This document shows positions 1-6,691 of a stretch of 32,129 nucleotides of DNA, piece by piece. This stretch comes from Byssovorax sp. Its GTDB lineage: Bacteria > Myxococcota_A > Polyangia > Polyangiales > Polyangiaceae. Made by a program: the position numbers and the translations under genes. The first letter of the stretch is position 1, and each line of letters starts with the position of its first letter. The stretch is taken from NCBI GenBank assembly GCA_025362495.1, contig JANYGI010000221.1:1-32129 (forward strand), written 5' to 3'. Below the pieces are notes generated by a model. That model saw nothing but the letters and a program-made list of their open reading frames with translations, was not told the origin of the DNA and did no database searches.

Positions 1-101
1 ACCTCTGTCCGCTGGCGCGGGAAGGAGGCACCGCAGCCCCAACCGTGGTATCAGGCGACTCTCCGGGCCCGCCGGATTTTACACCGTGACTTGCGTTCGG
101 C

Positions 102-130
102 TTGCGTCCGCGGGCGCCCGCCGATAGCGT
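102..130 (+). promoter_or_regulatory. Putative promoter of the Rpn-like gene
   Basis: TTGCGT (102-107) and TAGCGT (125-130) are separated by 17 bases, and the ATG at 136 follows the second box by 5 bases. This fits a sigma-70-type -35/-10 pair giving a leaderless transcript. The same TANCGT form of the -10 box recurs before other genes in the window. Inference from sequence only. Confidence 0.45.
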
Positions 131-135
131 TGGGC

Positions 136-1095
136 ATGGCGTTCGCCGATTTGAAGAATGACTTCGTTTTCCGGCGCATCTTCGCGACGCATCCGGACAT
201 TCTTCGAGGCTTGCTCAACGACCTGCTCGAGCGGACGGACGATCGCGTCATCGAGGTCATCGAATACCTGCCGAGCGAGCAGTTACCGCTGGTGATCGGG
301 GCGAAGCTGTCGATCCTGGACGTCCGCTGCAAAGACCGGGCGGGGACGACCTTCGTGGTCGAGATGCAGCTCATCCACGTCCCGGGGTTCATCAACCGGG
401 TCGTGTACAATGCCTGCAAGGCTTATGTCAGTCAGCTCGCGTCCGCTGAGAAGTACACGAAGCTGACGGACGTGGTGGCCATCTCCATCTGTGACTTCGA
501 GCTATGGCCGGACGCCGAGCAAGACGAGCAACAACTGGAGCACATACCCATGCTCAGCCGCTGGAGTATGACGGAGAGCAAGTCGGGCAATCACGGTCTC
601 TTGCAGGTGCAGTATGCGTTTCTGGAGCTGCCAAAGCTACGCAATCTGCCCCAGAGCAAGCCCGATGCCGGAGCATCGTACTGGGCGTGGCTGTTCGTGC
701 ACGCGCCGGAGCTGACCGAGATGCCGACGGATCTCCCGGAAGGTCCCTATCGGGATGCGCTGGAGCTTGCCAACAAGGCGACCTTTTCGCAACAGGAGCT
801 CGACGCGTACCAGAAGGTGAAGGACGAGATCGAGCAAGTGCGTGAGCTCGCCGAAGCCAAGCTGGCCGAGGGAGAGGCCGTAGGCTTTATCAGAGGGCAT
901 ATGTCCGGCAAGGCCGAAGGCAAGGCCGAAGGCAAGGCCGAAGCGATAGTAGCTATCTTGGCAGCACGCGGGATTTCATTGAACGAAGGCAGTCGCGCTC
1001 GTATCACTGGATGCTCGGACGTGGCGACGCTCGATAGGTGGCTCGTCCTCGCGGTCTCCTCATCCTCCGTGGAGGATGTGCTGAATTCGTCGTGA
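136..1095 (+). CDS. Rpn-family recombination-promoting nuclease / putative transposase (PD-(D/E)XK)
   Basis: 319 aa. The N-terminus (LKNDFVFRRIFATHPDILRG) is the usual opening of the Rpn/PDDEXK transposase-like family (T4orf-type, YhgA/RpnA relatives), which are DNA endonucleases linked to RecA-independent recombination. The active-site signature is visible: Asp62 in ILDVRCKD, then Glu76-x-Gln78 in VVEMQL (D-x(n)-ExQ). The C-terminal third is a charged helical tail ending in a three-copy Gly-Lys-Ala-Glu repeat and a short Ile/Leu-rich segment. The ATG at 136 was chosen because MAFADLKNDF is the family start and a promoter-like pair sits directly upstream; a TTG at 91 would add 15 residues. 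Codon use is less GC-biased than in neighbours, which suits a laterally acquired gene. The gene looks intact. Function is inferred from the family. Confidence 0.85.
   Translation: MAFADLKNDFVFRRIFATHPDILRGLLNDLLERTDDRVIEVIEYLPSEQLPLVIGAKLSILDVRCKDRAGTTFVVEMQLIHVPGFINRVVYNACKAYVSQLASAEKYTKLTDVVAISICDFELWPDAEQDEQQLEHIPMLSRWSMTESKSGNHGLLQVQYAFLELPKLRNLPQSKPDAGASYWAWLFVHAPELTEMPTDLPEGPYRDALELANKATFSQQELDAYQKVKDEIEQVRELAEAKLAEGEAVGFIRGHMSGKAEGKAEGKAEAIVAILAARGISLNEGSRARITGCSDVATLDRWLVLAVSSSSVEDVLNSS
907..942 (+). repeat. Three perfect 12-bp tandem copies encoding Gly-Lys-Ala-Glu
   Basis: GGCAAGGCCGAA occurs three times in a row inside the Rpn-like gene. The 12-bp unit keeps the frame, so copy-number change would only lengthen or shorten the helical tail. 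Confidence 0.9.
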
Positions 1096-1114
1096 GCGCG
1101 AACGCGCTGGGCGG

Positions 1115-1185
1115 CCCAACAAGGCGCTGGTTCCGACGGGCGCTTCTCGCCCGCGGCAGACCGCCAAGGCGTTCGGCGGGCGGGG
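1115..1185 (+). repeat. Left copy of a diverged 71-bp direct repeat
   Basis: This segment aligns with 1818-1889 in the same orientation, about four bases in five identical by eye. Shared blocks include GGCGCTGGT, CGACGGGCGCT, CGCCCGCGGC, AGGCGTTC-type and GCGGGCGGG. Its core can fold (GGGCG cttct CGCCC). It begins soon after the stop of the Rpn-like gene and lies about 63 bp left of the inverted-repeat arm. It could be a dispersed repeat family or the remains of a duplication; nothing here decides. Confidence 0.6.
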
Positions 1186-1248
1186 AGCGCAGCTCATTCC
1201 GTGCAGATCCGAAATCCTCACTCATCCGTTGGGCACCGCCTCGAATCT

Positions 1249-1302
1249 CGGAATTCAACGCAAAGGCGCGGAGACGCAGGGACGCAAGAAGACGGGGATT
1301 GA
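1249..1302 (+). repeat. Left arm of inverted repeat flanking the GxxExxY gene
   Basis: CGGAATTCAACGC followed by units in which CGC recurs every 8 bases (1259, 1267, 1275, 1283) with purine-rich spacers of the type CGCARRGA. The reverse complement of 1692-1752 matches it through the whole arm: a 36-base core with about six mismatches, then a shared GATTGA(A)TG at the inner end. The arm runs up to the base before the ATG at 1303, so it also forms the 5' leader of that gene. Confidence 0.8.
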
Positions 1303-1689
1303 ATGAAGGAGAATGAGATAGCTGCGATCGTCGTCGCTGCGGCGATCGAGGTTCATCGCACGCTCGGAGGGCCAGGACTGCTCGAGGTCGTGTACGAGGA
1401 GGCGCTGGCCTTCGAGCTCGAATCGCGCGGACTGACGGTGATCCGACAGAAGGCCGTCCCGCTCATGTACAAGAGCAAACGGCTGGCCTCCGACCTTCGC
1501 CTCGACCTGTTGATTAGCGACCTCGTCATCGTGGAGTGCAAGGCGACGACCACCTACAATAGCCTGTTCGAGGCCCAGGCTCTCACCTACCTGCGTCTGT
1601 GCGACCTCCGACTCGCGCTCGTGGTCAACTTCGGCGAACGGCAGGTGAGGCAGGGTATCCATCGCGTGGTAAACGGGCTCCAAGAGTGA
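1303..1689 (+). CDS. GxxExxY family protein (PD-(D/E)XK nuclease fold)
   Basis: 128 aa, full length for this small family. The name-giving motif is GLLEVVY at residues 25-31. A PD-(D/E)XK core is visible: Asp69 in RLDLLI and Glu78-x-Lys80 in VECK, then Gln92 in the following helix (EAQALTYLR). The family is thought to be a small restriction-endonuclease-fold protein of unknown biological role. The ORF fills almost exactly the space between two arms of an inverted repeat, and the Rpn-family nuclease gene lies just upstream on the same strand. Start ATG at 1303 has GGGG a few bases before it within the repeat arm and matches the family length. No other protein is encoded in the unit. Family assignment is firm; the role in mobility is speculation. 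Confidence 0.88.
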   Translation: MKENEIAAIVVAAAIEVHRTLGGPGLLEVVYEEALAFELESRGLTVIRQKAVPLMYKSKRLASDLRLDLLISDLVIVECKATTTYNSLFEAQALTYLRLCDLRLALVVNFGERQVRQGIHRVVNGLQE

Positions 1690-1691
1690 AC

Positions 1692-1752
1692 ATCAATCTC
1701 CCTCTTCGCCTTTTTGCGCCTCTGCGTCTCCGCGCCTTCGCGTTCAAATCCG
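1692..1752 (-). repeat. Right arm of inverted repeat flanking the GxxExxY gene
   Basis: On the minus strand this reads CGGATTTGAACGC followed by CGC-phased 8-base purine-rich units (with one 9-base step) and ends in GAGATTGATG. It is the imperfect inverted counterpart of 1249-1302 and starts two bases after the GxxExxY stop codon. The two arms can pair over more than 40 bases, so a transcript across the unit could form a long stem with the coding region as its loop. Confidence 0.8.
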
Positions 1753-1817
1753 GCCCTCTATGGCGAGCAACCCCGCCACTACATCTCGGCAGCGATCCCA
1801 CGACAGCCAAGCAACCG

Positions 1818-1889
1818 CCCAACTGGGCGCTGGTGCACGACGGGCGCTATGCGCCCGCGGCTCATCGGCGAGGCGTTCTGCGGGCGGGC
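1818..1889 (+). repeat. Right copy of the diverged 71-bp direct repeat
   Basis: Counterpart of 1115-1185. Its core contains a clean hairpin, GGGCGC tat GCGCCC. It lies about 65 bp right of the inverted-repeat arm, so the two copies bracket the GxxExxY unit nearly symmetrically. I see no convincing gene in the 290 bases between the GxxExxY stop and the propeller gene; they hold only these repeats and a hairpin. Confidence 0.6.
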
Positions 1890-1947
1890 ACCGCGGCAAG
1901 AAACGATGGCATGGCCTCGTGGCGCCCGACGCCTCCGGAAGATCGCT

Positions 1948-1971
1948 CGACGCCGCGCCCGGCGCCGGCGT
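1948..1971 (-). terminator. Hairpin terminator candidate after the BNR gene
   Basis: GACGCCG (1948-1954) pairs with CGGCGTC (1965-1971) around a 10-base GC-rich loop. It begins 9 bases past the stop codon of the minus-strand BNR gene. There is no T-tract. Confidence 0.4.
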
Positions 1972-1980
1972 CCTCTCACG

Positions 1981-3153
1981 TCACGCAAACCGCACGGAGT
2001 AGATGGGCGGGAGGTTGTTGCCCACCGTCGTCCAGCTCTCGCCGCCGTCGTCGCTGACGTAGAGGTTCCCCGTGGTGCTGCCGAAGGCCACCACACCTTC
2101 CTTGTTGGCGAGGGCGTGACGATAGACCACGTCGTACGCGCACTCCTGGGGGAGGCCGCGACGGAGCGCCTTCCAGGTCTGCCCGCCGTCGTCGGTGCGC
2201 GCCACGAAGAGCCTCCCGTCGATGGCCGTGCGCTGCTGATCGGAGCGGCCGGGGACGACCCAGGCCGTGCGGCCGTTCTTCGCGTCCGCCGTGATCGGGA
2301 AGCCGAAGTGGACGCCCTGCTCGGGCACGCTCACCTTGCGCCAGGACCTCGCCGCGTCCGCGCTGTAGTAGATGCCAGTGTGGTTCTGCTGCCAGACGTG
2401 GTCTGGATCGCCCTCGCACTGCTCGATGTAATGCGGGTCGTGGCCCCACTCGGCCTCTGGCTCGGGCGTGTGCTCGAGGAGCATGCCTTTGTTGGCGCTG
2501 TGCCACGTCTGCCCGCCATCCCTGGTCTCGATGACTCCCGCGGTCGAGACGGCGACGAGCATCCGGCTCGGATGCCGCGGATCGATCACGATCGAGTGGA
2601 TACCGGGCGCGAACTCGCCCTCCGAGGCCGGCGTGCCGAACCACTTCGTCTCGCCCTTGCCCTCGCCCGCGAACAGGTCGCCGCCGCGCGACTCGTGGTT
2701 CCAGAGGGGTCGGTTCAGCTCGAACGAGGCGCCCGCGTCGCGGCTCACGAAGAGGCCGCCGGGGATGGTCCCGACGTGGATGCGGCCTCCCGGACCGAAG
2801 GCGATGACCCAGAGCTTGGCCAGCGTCGCCGGCCTGGTCGAGATGCGCCAGCCGATCCCGAAATCCGACGCGTCGTCCGCGTACATGTCCTGTCCGATGT
2901 AGCGCGCGCCCTCTGGGTACTTGATCTGAGCCGGCGCGTCGGCCCACGTGGCGCCCTCGTCGTCCGAGATCGAGAGCTTCGCGCCCCAGTGACCATGACC
3001 GAGAAGGGCCCAGAGCCGCCCGGTGTACGGGTCGCGCGCGACGAAGCTCACGCCCATCCCGGCGTGGCCAGCGGCCTGCGCGCGCCACGAGCCGCCCGTC
3101 TTGTCGACGACGAAGGTGCCCTTCCGGGTGCCTACGAGGATGCGAGATGCCAT
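1981..3153 (-). CDS. BNR/Asp-box (sialidase-type) beta-propeller protein
   Basis: 390 aa. Repeated Asp-box motifs of the S-x-D-x-G-x-(T/S)-W type mark successive propeller blades: SISDDEGATW, FVSRDAGASF, IETRDGGQTW, YYSADAARSW, VARTDDGGQTW and YVSDDGGESW. No signal peptide is visible, so it is probably cytoplasmic. Such proteins are often auto-annotated as exo-alpha-sialidase or glycosyl hydrolase, but I do not see the catalytic arginine triad clearly, so enzymatic activity is not claimed. ATG at 3153 was chosen because it gives the typical opening MASRILVGTRKG and follows the MoaD-like stop by five bases; longer in-frame extensions run through that gene. Operon partner of the MoaD/ThiS-like protein, a pairing I believe recurs in other bacteria, although its meaning is unknown. 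Confidence 0.85.
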   Translation of the reverse strand: MASRILVGTRKGTFVVDKTGGSWRAQAAGHAGMGVSFVARDPYTGRLWALLGHGHWGAKLSISDDEGATWADAPAQIKYPEGARYIGQDMYADDASDFGIGWRISTRPATLAKLWVIAFGPGGRIHVGTIPGGLFVSRDAGASFELNRPLWNHESRGGDLFAGEGKGETKWFGTPASEGEFAPGIHSIVIDPRHPSRMLVAVSTAGVIETRDGGQTWHSANKGMLLEHTPEPEAEWGHDPHYIEQCEGDPDHVWQQNHTGIYYSADAARSWRKVSVPEQGVHFGFPITADAKNGRTAWVVPGRSDQQRTAIDGRLFVARTDDGGQTWKALRRGLPQECAYDVVYRHALANKEGVVAFGSTTGNLYVSDDGGESWTTVGNNLPPIYSVRFA

Positions 3154-3158
3154 GTGAG

Positions 3159-3437
3159 TCAACCTCCACTCAATGCTTGAAAAATGTGAACCTCGGAGCC
3201 CGGGCCGACCGCGTCGGAGAGCCCGCGGCGGTCGCGGATCATCTGCTTGTCGACGAAGACGTTGACGTGCGTCCGCAACCGGCCCCGCTCGTCGCAGATA
3301 TAGAAGCCGATGCCGGGCGCCGTACGCTCCAGGGCCTGTACCACCTCGAAGGCCGTGGACGCCTCGACCGCGATCTCCTTCCCCTCGAGCCGCGGGAAGA
3401 AGCTGAACAGGTGACGGGTCAGGTGCACAGTGACCAT
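3159..3437 (-). CDS. MoaD/ThiS family sulfur-carrier-like protein
   Basis: 92 aa with a beta-grasp (ubiquitin-like) pattern, VTVHLTRHLFSFF at the start and the diagnostic C-terminal Gly-Gly (FQALSGG) at the very end. In this family the terminal Gly-Gly is adenylated and converted to a thiocarboxylate that donates sulfur, for molybdopterin or thiamine synthesis or to other targets. No E1-like activating enzyme (MoeB/ThiF), MoaE or ThiG is encoded nearby, so the pathway cannot be read from context. ATG at 3437 was chosen because it directly precedes the beta-grasp domain; upstream in-frame sequence is low-complexity. It is the first gene of an operon with the BNR propeller protein. Confidence 0.85.
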   Translation of the reverse strand: MVTVHLTRHLFSFFPRLEGKEIAVEASTAFEVVQALERTAPGIGFYICDERGRLRTHVNVFVDKQMIRDRRGLSDAVGPGSEVHIFQALSGG

Positions 3438-3644
3438 GGCCGATCCGTCGCACAGGTCCGGGCCCTCGCGCAAGAGCCTCGCGACAGGGCTCGGCGGCGC
3501 GCACGCGGCGAAGAATTGGCTTGTCTTGGCCCGAGCGTCGGGCGATCTTCCCCCGGCCATGCGCGCCCGCCCCGCCGTCGTCCTCGTGCGCGTCGGGCCG
3601 CAGCAGCACACTCTCCCTCACCACCACCCGACCTCGGAGGTTCC

Positions 3645-4031
3645 ATGAAGCGAGTCACTGGCATTGGCGGCATCTTCTTCAAAGCCAAAGACGCTCCGGC
3701 ACTACAGGCCTGGTACAAGCGGCACCTCGGAGTCGACGTCCAGGAGTGGGGCGGCACGGCTTTCCCGTGGGCCGACGGCGAAGGCAAGCCGGTGGCCGGA
3801 TCCACCGTCTGGTCCATTGGTTCGGCACAAAGCGACCAATTTGCGCCCAGCACCGCACCCTTCATGGTCAATTATCGGGTCGAGGATCTCCACGGCCTGG
3901 TCAACGTCTTGCGCGAAGAAGGCTGCAACGTCCTCGAAAAGATCGACGATTCCGAGTACGGAAAGTTTGCCTGGGTCATCGATCCAGAAGGCAACAAGGT
4001 AGAGCTCTGGCAACCGCCCCTCGGCCAATGA
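3645..4031 (+). CDS. VOC (glyoxalase/bleomycin-resistance) superfamily protein
   Basis: 128 aa, the size of a single two-module VOC protein. It opens with a beta strand and the typical helix (FFKAKDAPALQAWYKRHLGV) and ends with WVIDPEGNKVELWQPP, where the Glu of VELW is the usual C-terminal metal ligand. These metal-dependent proteins act as glyoxalases, dioxygenases, isomerases or drug-binding proteins; the substrate cannot be told. GGAGG at 3636-3640 lies four bases before the ATG at 3645. Its stop TGA overlaps the ATG of a possible small ORF at 4028, the first of a series of 4-base overlaps down the operon. Codon use is somewhat less GC-extreme than in the genes that follow. Confidence 0.88.
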   Translation: MKRVTGIGGIFFKAKDAPALQAWYKRHLGVDVQEWGGTAFPWADGEGKPVAGSTVWSIGSAQSDQFAPSTAPFMVNYRVEDLHGLVNVLREEGCNVLEKIDDSEYGKFAWVIDPEGNKVELWQPPLGQ

Positions 4032-4195
4032 GGAAGGCGGCGCACGTGGACGGGGACATCGGCGGGCACGATCTCCCCGATCCCGATCCCGATCCCGATC
4101 CCGCTACCGGCGCCTGCGACTACCGCGGCAAAGCGCGGGAGATCATCCTGATGTGGTCGAGGCCCTCCGGGCAGCCGCCCCGGGAGAGACGATGA
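4028..4195 (+). CDS. Possible small ORF with Asp-Pro repeat (55 aa)
   Basis: ATG at 4028 overlaps the VOC stop as ATGA, and its TGA (4193-4195) overlaps the methyltransferase ATG in the same way, so the ORF exactly bridges the two genes. The peptide starts MRKAAHVDGDIGG, has four Asp-Pro dipeptides from the hexanucleotide repeat, then CDYRGKAREIILMW and a basic end (REERR-like, ending PRERR). I do not recognise a domain. No separate ribosome binding site is evident; translation would rely on coupling. It may be a genuine small protein or merely a coupling spacer. Confidence 0.4.
   Translation: MRKAAHVDGDIGGHDLPDPDPDPDPATGACDYRGKAREIILMWSRPSGQPPRERR
4076..4105 (+). repeat. CCCGAT hexanucleotide tandem repeat
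   Basis: Four perfect copies of CCCGAT (4076-4099) followed by a variant CCCGCT (4100-4105). In the frame of the small ORF at 4028 it encodes Asp-Pro repeats, and six-base steps keep the frame. Confidence 0.9.
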
Positions 4196-4833
4196 GCCGG
4201 CCCACCGATCTCCAGGCCACCTACGATCGCGTCGCCGACGAGTACGTGCGACGCATCTTCCACGAGCTCGACGACAAGCCCTTCGATCGCGAGATCCTGA
4301 CCCGCTTCGCCGAGCGGGTCCGGGGGCGCGGCTCGGTGGTCGACATGGGCTGTGGCCCGGGCCACGTCGCGCGGTTCCTGCACGCGCTCGGCGTCGACGT
4401 GACTGGCCTCGATCTCTCGAATGGCATGGTCGAGCGCGCCCGCGAGCTCAACCCCGGGATCCCGTTCCGGCAGGGCGACATGTGCGCGCTCGACGTGGCG
4501 AGCGCGAGCCTTCACGGCATCGTGGCCTTCTACTCGATTGTCCACCTCGGCCCGGAGTCGCTCGTCGCCGCGCTCGGAGAGCTGCGCCGCGTCCTCGCCC
4601 CCGGCGCTCCCCTTCTCCTCGCGTTCCACATTGGCAACGACACGGTTCATCTCCGCGAGTGGTGGGGTCACGAGGTCGAGGTCGACTTCGTGTTCTTCGA
4701 TCCTGAAGCCATCAAGATCCGGCTCGAGCAGGCGGGGTTCCGGATCGCCCAGGCGCTGGAGAGGGAGCCGTATCCCGACGTCGAGCACCCGAGTCGACGC
4801 GCCTACCTGCTGGCCGAGGCCTCTCGGCCGTGA
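4192..4833 (+). CDS. Class I SAM-dependent methyltransferase
   Basis: 213 aa. The Rossmann SAM-binding motif I is VVDMGCGPG (about residues 49-57), followed by the acidic end of beta-2 in GLDLSNGMVERAR and motif II/III-like segments (GDMCAL, then LRRVLAPGAPLLLAFH). The fold matches the Methyltransf_11/25 group of small-molecule methyltransferases; the substrate is not deducible. The ATG at 4192 is preceded by CGGGAGAG and forms an ATGA overlap with the small ORF before it. The stop at 4831-4833 overlaps a GTG that is an alternative start of the GNAT gene. Part of the VOC-to-NTF2 operon. Confidence 0.9.
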   Translation: MSRPTDLQATYDRVADEYVRRIFHELDDKPFDREILTRFAERVRGRGSVVDMGCGPGHVARFLHALGVDVTGLDLSNGMVERARELNPGIPFRQGDMCALDVASASLHGIVAFYSIVHLGPESLVAALGELRRVLAPGAPLLLAFHIGNDTVHLREWWGHEVEVDFVFFDPEAIKIRLEQAGFRIAQALEREPYPDVEHPSRRAYLLAEASRP

Positions 4834-4874
4834 CGAGCCGTCACGGTCGCTCCGAGCGAGGACATCCGACGAAC

Positions 4875-5432
4875 ATGAACACGGATCCGGTCGAGCCCGC
4901 TGAAGTCGTCCTCGAGGCCGCCACGCCGGCCGACGCCTTGCTGCTATCCAATCTCCTCGAGCTCTACAGTCACGATCTCAGCGCGGCGTTCCCGGACGTC
5001 GAGATCGGTCCCGACGGGCGCTTTGGCTACAAGAAGCTCCCGCTCTACTGGTCGGAGCCCGAGAGTCGGTTTCCGTTCCTCATCCGGTCCGGCGCCCGGA
5101 TCGCGGGGTTCGCGCTCGTCACCCGCGGCTCACCGGCGTCCGATGATCCCGCCGTCCACGATGTCGCCGAATTCTTCGTGCTCCGGCGTCACCGCCGCTC
5201 CGACATCGGTCGCAGGGCGGCCATCCTCTTGTGGAACCGTTTCCCCGGCCCGTGGACGGTTCGCGTCTCCGGAGGCAACGCGGCCGCGCTGCCCTTCTGG
5301 TCCCGGATCATCGCCGATTTCACCGGCGGCACGGCGACCGAATTCACGCGCCCCGGCGAGCCGCATCCGTGGCGGGTATACTCCTTCGACAGCAGACCTC
5401 GGCCCGGCGCTGCAGGTGAGCAAACCCCATGA
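4875..5432 (+). CDS. GNAT family N-acetyltransferase
   Basis: 185 aa from the ATG at 4875. The order is GNAT-like: LEAATPADALLLSNLLELY at the N-terminus, then RSGARIAGFALV (beta-4), VAEFFVLRRHRRSDIGRRA (beta-4/alpha-3 with the R/Q-x-x-G-x-G/A-type acetyl-CoA loop, here RRHRRSDIGRRA), and VRVSGGNAAALPFW (beta-5/alpha-4, with the typical Asn and Trp). It should acetylate an amine with acetyl-CoA; the acceptor is unknown. GAGGA lies 12 bases before this ATG. A GTG at 4830 in the same frame overlaps the methyltransferase stop (GTGA), would add 15 residues and fits the overlap pattern of this operon, so the true start is uncertain. The stop overlaps the serpin ATG at 5429. Confidence 0.82.
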   Translation: MNTDPVEPAEVVLEAATPADALLLSNLLELYSHDLSAAFPDVEIGPDGRFGYKKLPLYWSEPESRFPFLIRSGARIAGFALVTRGSPASDDPAVHDVAEFFVLRRHRRSDIGRRAAILLWNRFPGPWTVRVSGGNAAALPFWSRIIADFTGGTATEFTRPGEPHPWRVYSFDSRPRPGAAGEQTP

Positions 5433-6691
5433 CCGACCTCCGCGCGTGGATTCGAAGCTGGTTCAGCACGACGTCAGGAGCGGCCATTGGGCCCTCGGGG
5501 CCGGACGCGCCTCCGCGTCGCCTCGCATCCATGACGTTCACCGAGGCGCACAACGACTTTGCGCTCGCGCTCGGCGGCCGGATCCTCCGTGCGCCGGGCA
5601 ACCTGGTCTTCTCTCCGCTCAGCGTCCGGGTCGCCCTCGCGATGGCCTACGCCGGCGCGAGGGGCGAGACCGCAGAGCAGATGAGCCGGGCACTCCGCTT
5701 CGCGCCCTCCGAGGCGAGCCAGCACGCCGATCTCGCCGGGATCATTCGCGATCTGACGCGCGCGACCGGCGGCGGTCACCAGTTGCTGGTGACGAGCTCG
5801 CTCTGGATCCAGAAGGGCGCACCGCTCCTGACTCCCTTCCTCGACACCGTCGCGCAGTACGGCGACGGCGGCCCGAACCACGTCGATTTCCGGGGCGACG
5901 CCGAGGCCGCGCGCCGGACCATCAACCGATGGATCGACGGCGCGACGAAGCAGCGGATCCGCGAGCTCGTCGCGCCGGGCGGCGTCGACGCGGACACCCG
6001 GCTCGTCCTCGTGAACGCGGTTCATCTCAAGGGAGCATGGGAGTTGAAGTTCTCCAGGGAAGCTACCCGCGACGAGGCGTTTTACCTGGAGGGCGGCCGC
6101 AAGGTGCGGACCCCGCTGATGTACCAGCAAAGGACGGTGCGCTACGTCCAGGCGCGCGGCTATCAGGCCGTGGAGCTCGATTACAAGGGAGGCGATCTCG
6201 CGATGCTCGTGCTCCTCCCGGACGATCGAAATGGTCTGGCGGACCTCGAAAAACGGCTGTCGGAGCCCATGCTCCAGGACTGCACGGCGCAGATGCTCTC
6301 GCGCGCGGTCGACCTCTTCCTGCCGAGGTTCAAGCTCACGTGGGGAGCCGTCGAGCTGCGCGACCACCTGCGCGAGCTGGGGATGCCGCTCGCGCTCACG
6401 CGCGGTCAGGCCGACCTCTCCGGGATCGACGGTTGCGCGCCGCCGAGCGAGGATTCGCTGTTCATCTCCGGAGTCGTCCACGAGGCCTTCATCGACATGA
6501 ACGAAGAGGGGACGGAGGCCGCCGCCGCGACCGCGGTCCTCGTGCCGATGTGCGCCGCCATGGCACCCTCGAAGCCGCCGCCGGTCCCCGTGTTCCGCGC
6601 TGATCACCCGTTTCTGTTCGCCATCCGCGACCGGAAGAGCGGTGTCATCCTGTTTCTCGGGCGCCTGGCCGACCCTTGGAAGGAGCGATGA
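5429..6691 (+). CDS. Serpin family protease inhibitor, inhibitory-type hinge
   Basis: 420 aa, full serpin length plus about 34 extra N-terminal residues. Serpin landmarks run in order: FSPLSVRVALAMAYAGARGET (helix B/C), LVLVNAVHLKGAWELKF (s3A region), LPDDRNGL, FLPRFKLTW, and HPFLFAIRDRKSGVILFLGR (s4B/s5B). The reactive-loop hinge is EEGTEAAAAT at residues 359-368, the pattern of inhibitory serpins. Counting as in alpha-1-antitrypsin, P1 falls on Cys375 and P1' on Ala376 (VPMC|AAM), so a cysteine or broad-specificity serine protease target is possible. There is no signal peptide, so it is likely intracellular. Met35 (MTFTEAHNDF) is an alternative start at the domain edge, but the ATG at 5429 forms an ATGA overlap with the GNAT stop. 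Fourth recognisable gene of the operon. Confidence 0.93.
   Translation: MTDLRAWIRSWFSTTSGAAIGPSGPDAPPRRLASMTFTEAHNDFALALGGRILRAPGNLVFSPLSVRVALAMAYAGARGETAEQMSRALRFAPSEASQHADLAGIIRDLTRATGGGHQLLVTSSLWIQKGAPLLTPFLDTVAQYGDGGPNHVDFRGDAEAARRTINRWIDGATKQRIRELVAPGGVDADTRLVLVNAVHLKGAWELKFSREATRDEAFYLEGGRKVRTPLMYQQRTVRYVQARGYQAVELDYKGGDLAMLVLLPDDRNGLADLEKRLSEPMLQDCTAQMLSRAVDLFLPRFKLTWGAVELRDHLRELGMPLALTRGQADLSGIDGCAPPSEDSLFISGVVHEAFIDMNEEGTEAAAATAVLVPMCAAMAPSKPPPVPVFRADHPFLFAIRDRKSGVILFLGRLADPWKER

Noticed and set aside
1249-1752. CRISPR array
   Set aside because: The 8-bp-phased units are too short, have no spacers of uniform length, and form an inverted rather than a direct array.
1741-1755. tRNA T-loop-like GTTCAAATCC
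   Set aside because: No matching acceptor, D or anticodon arms; the word is part of the inverted-repeat arm.
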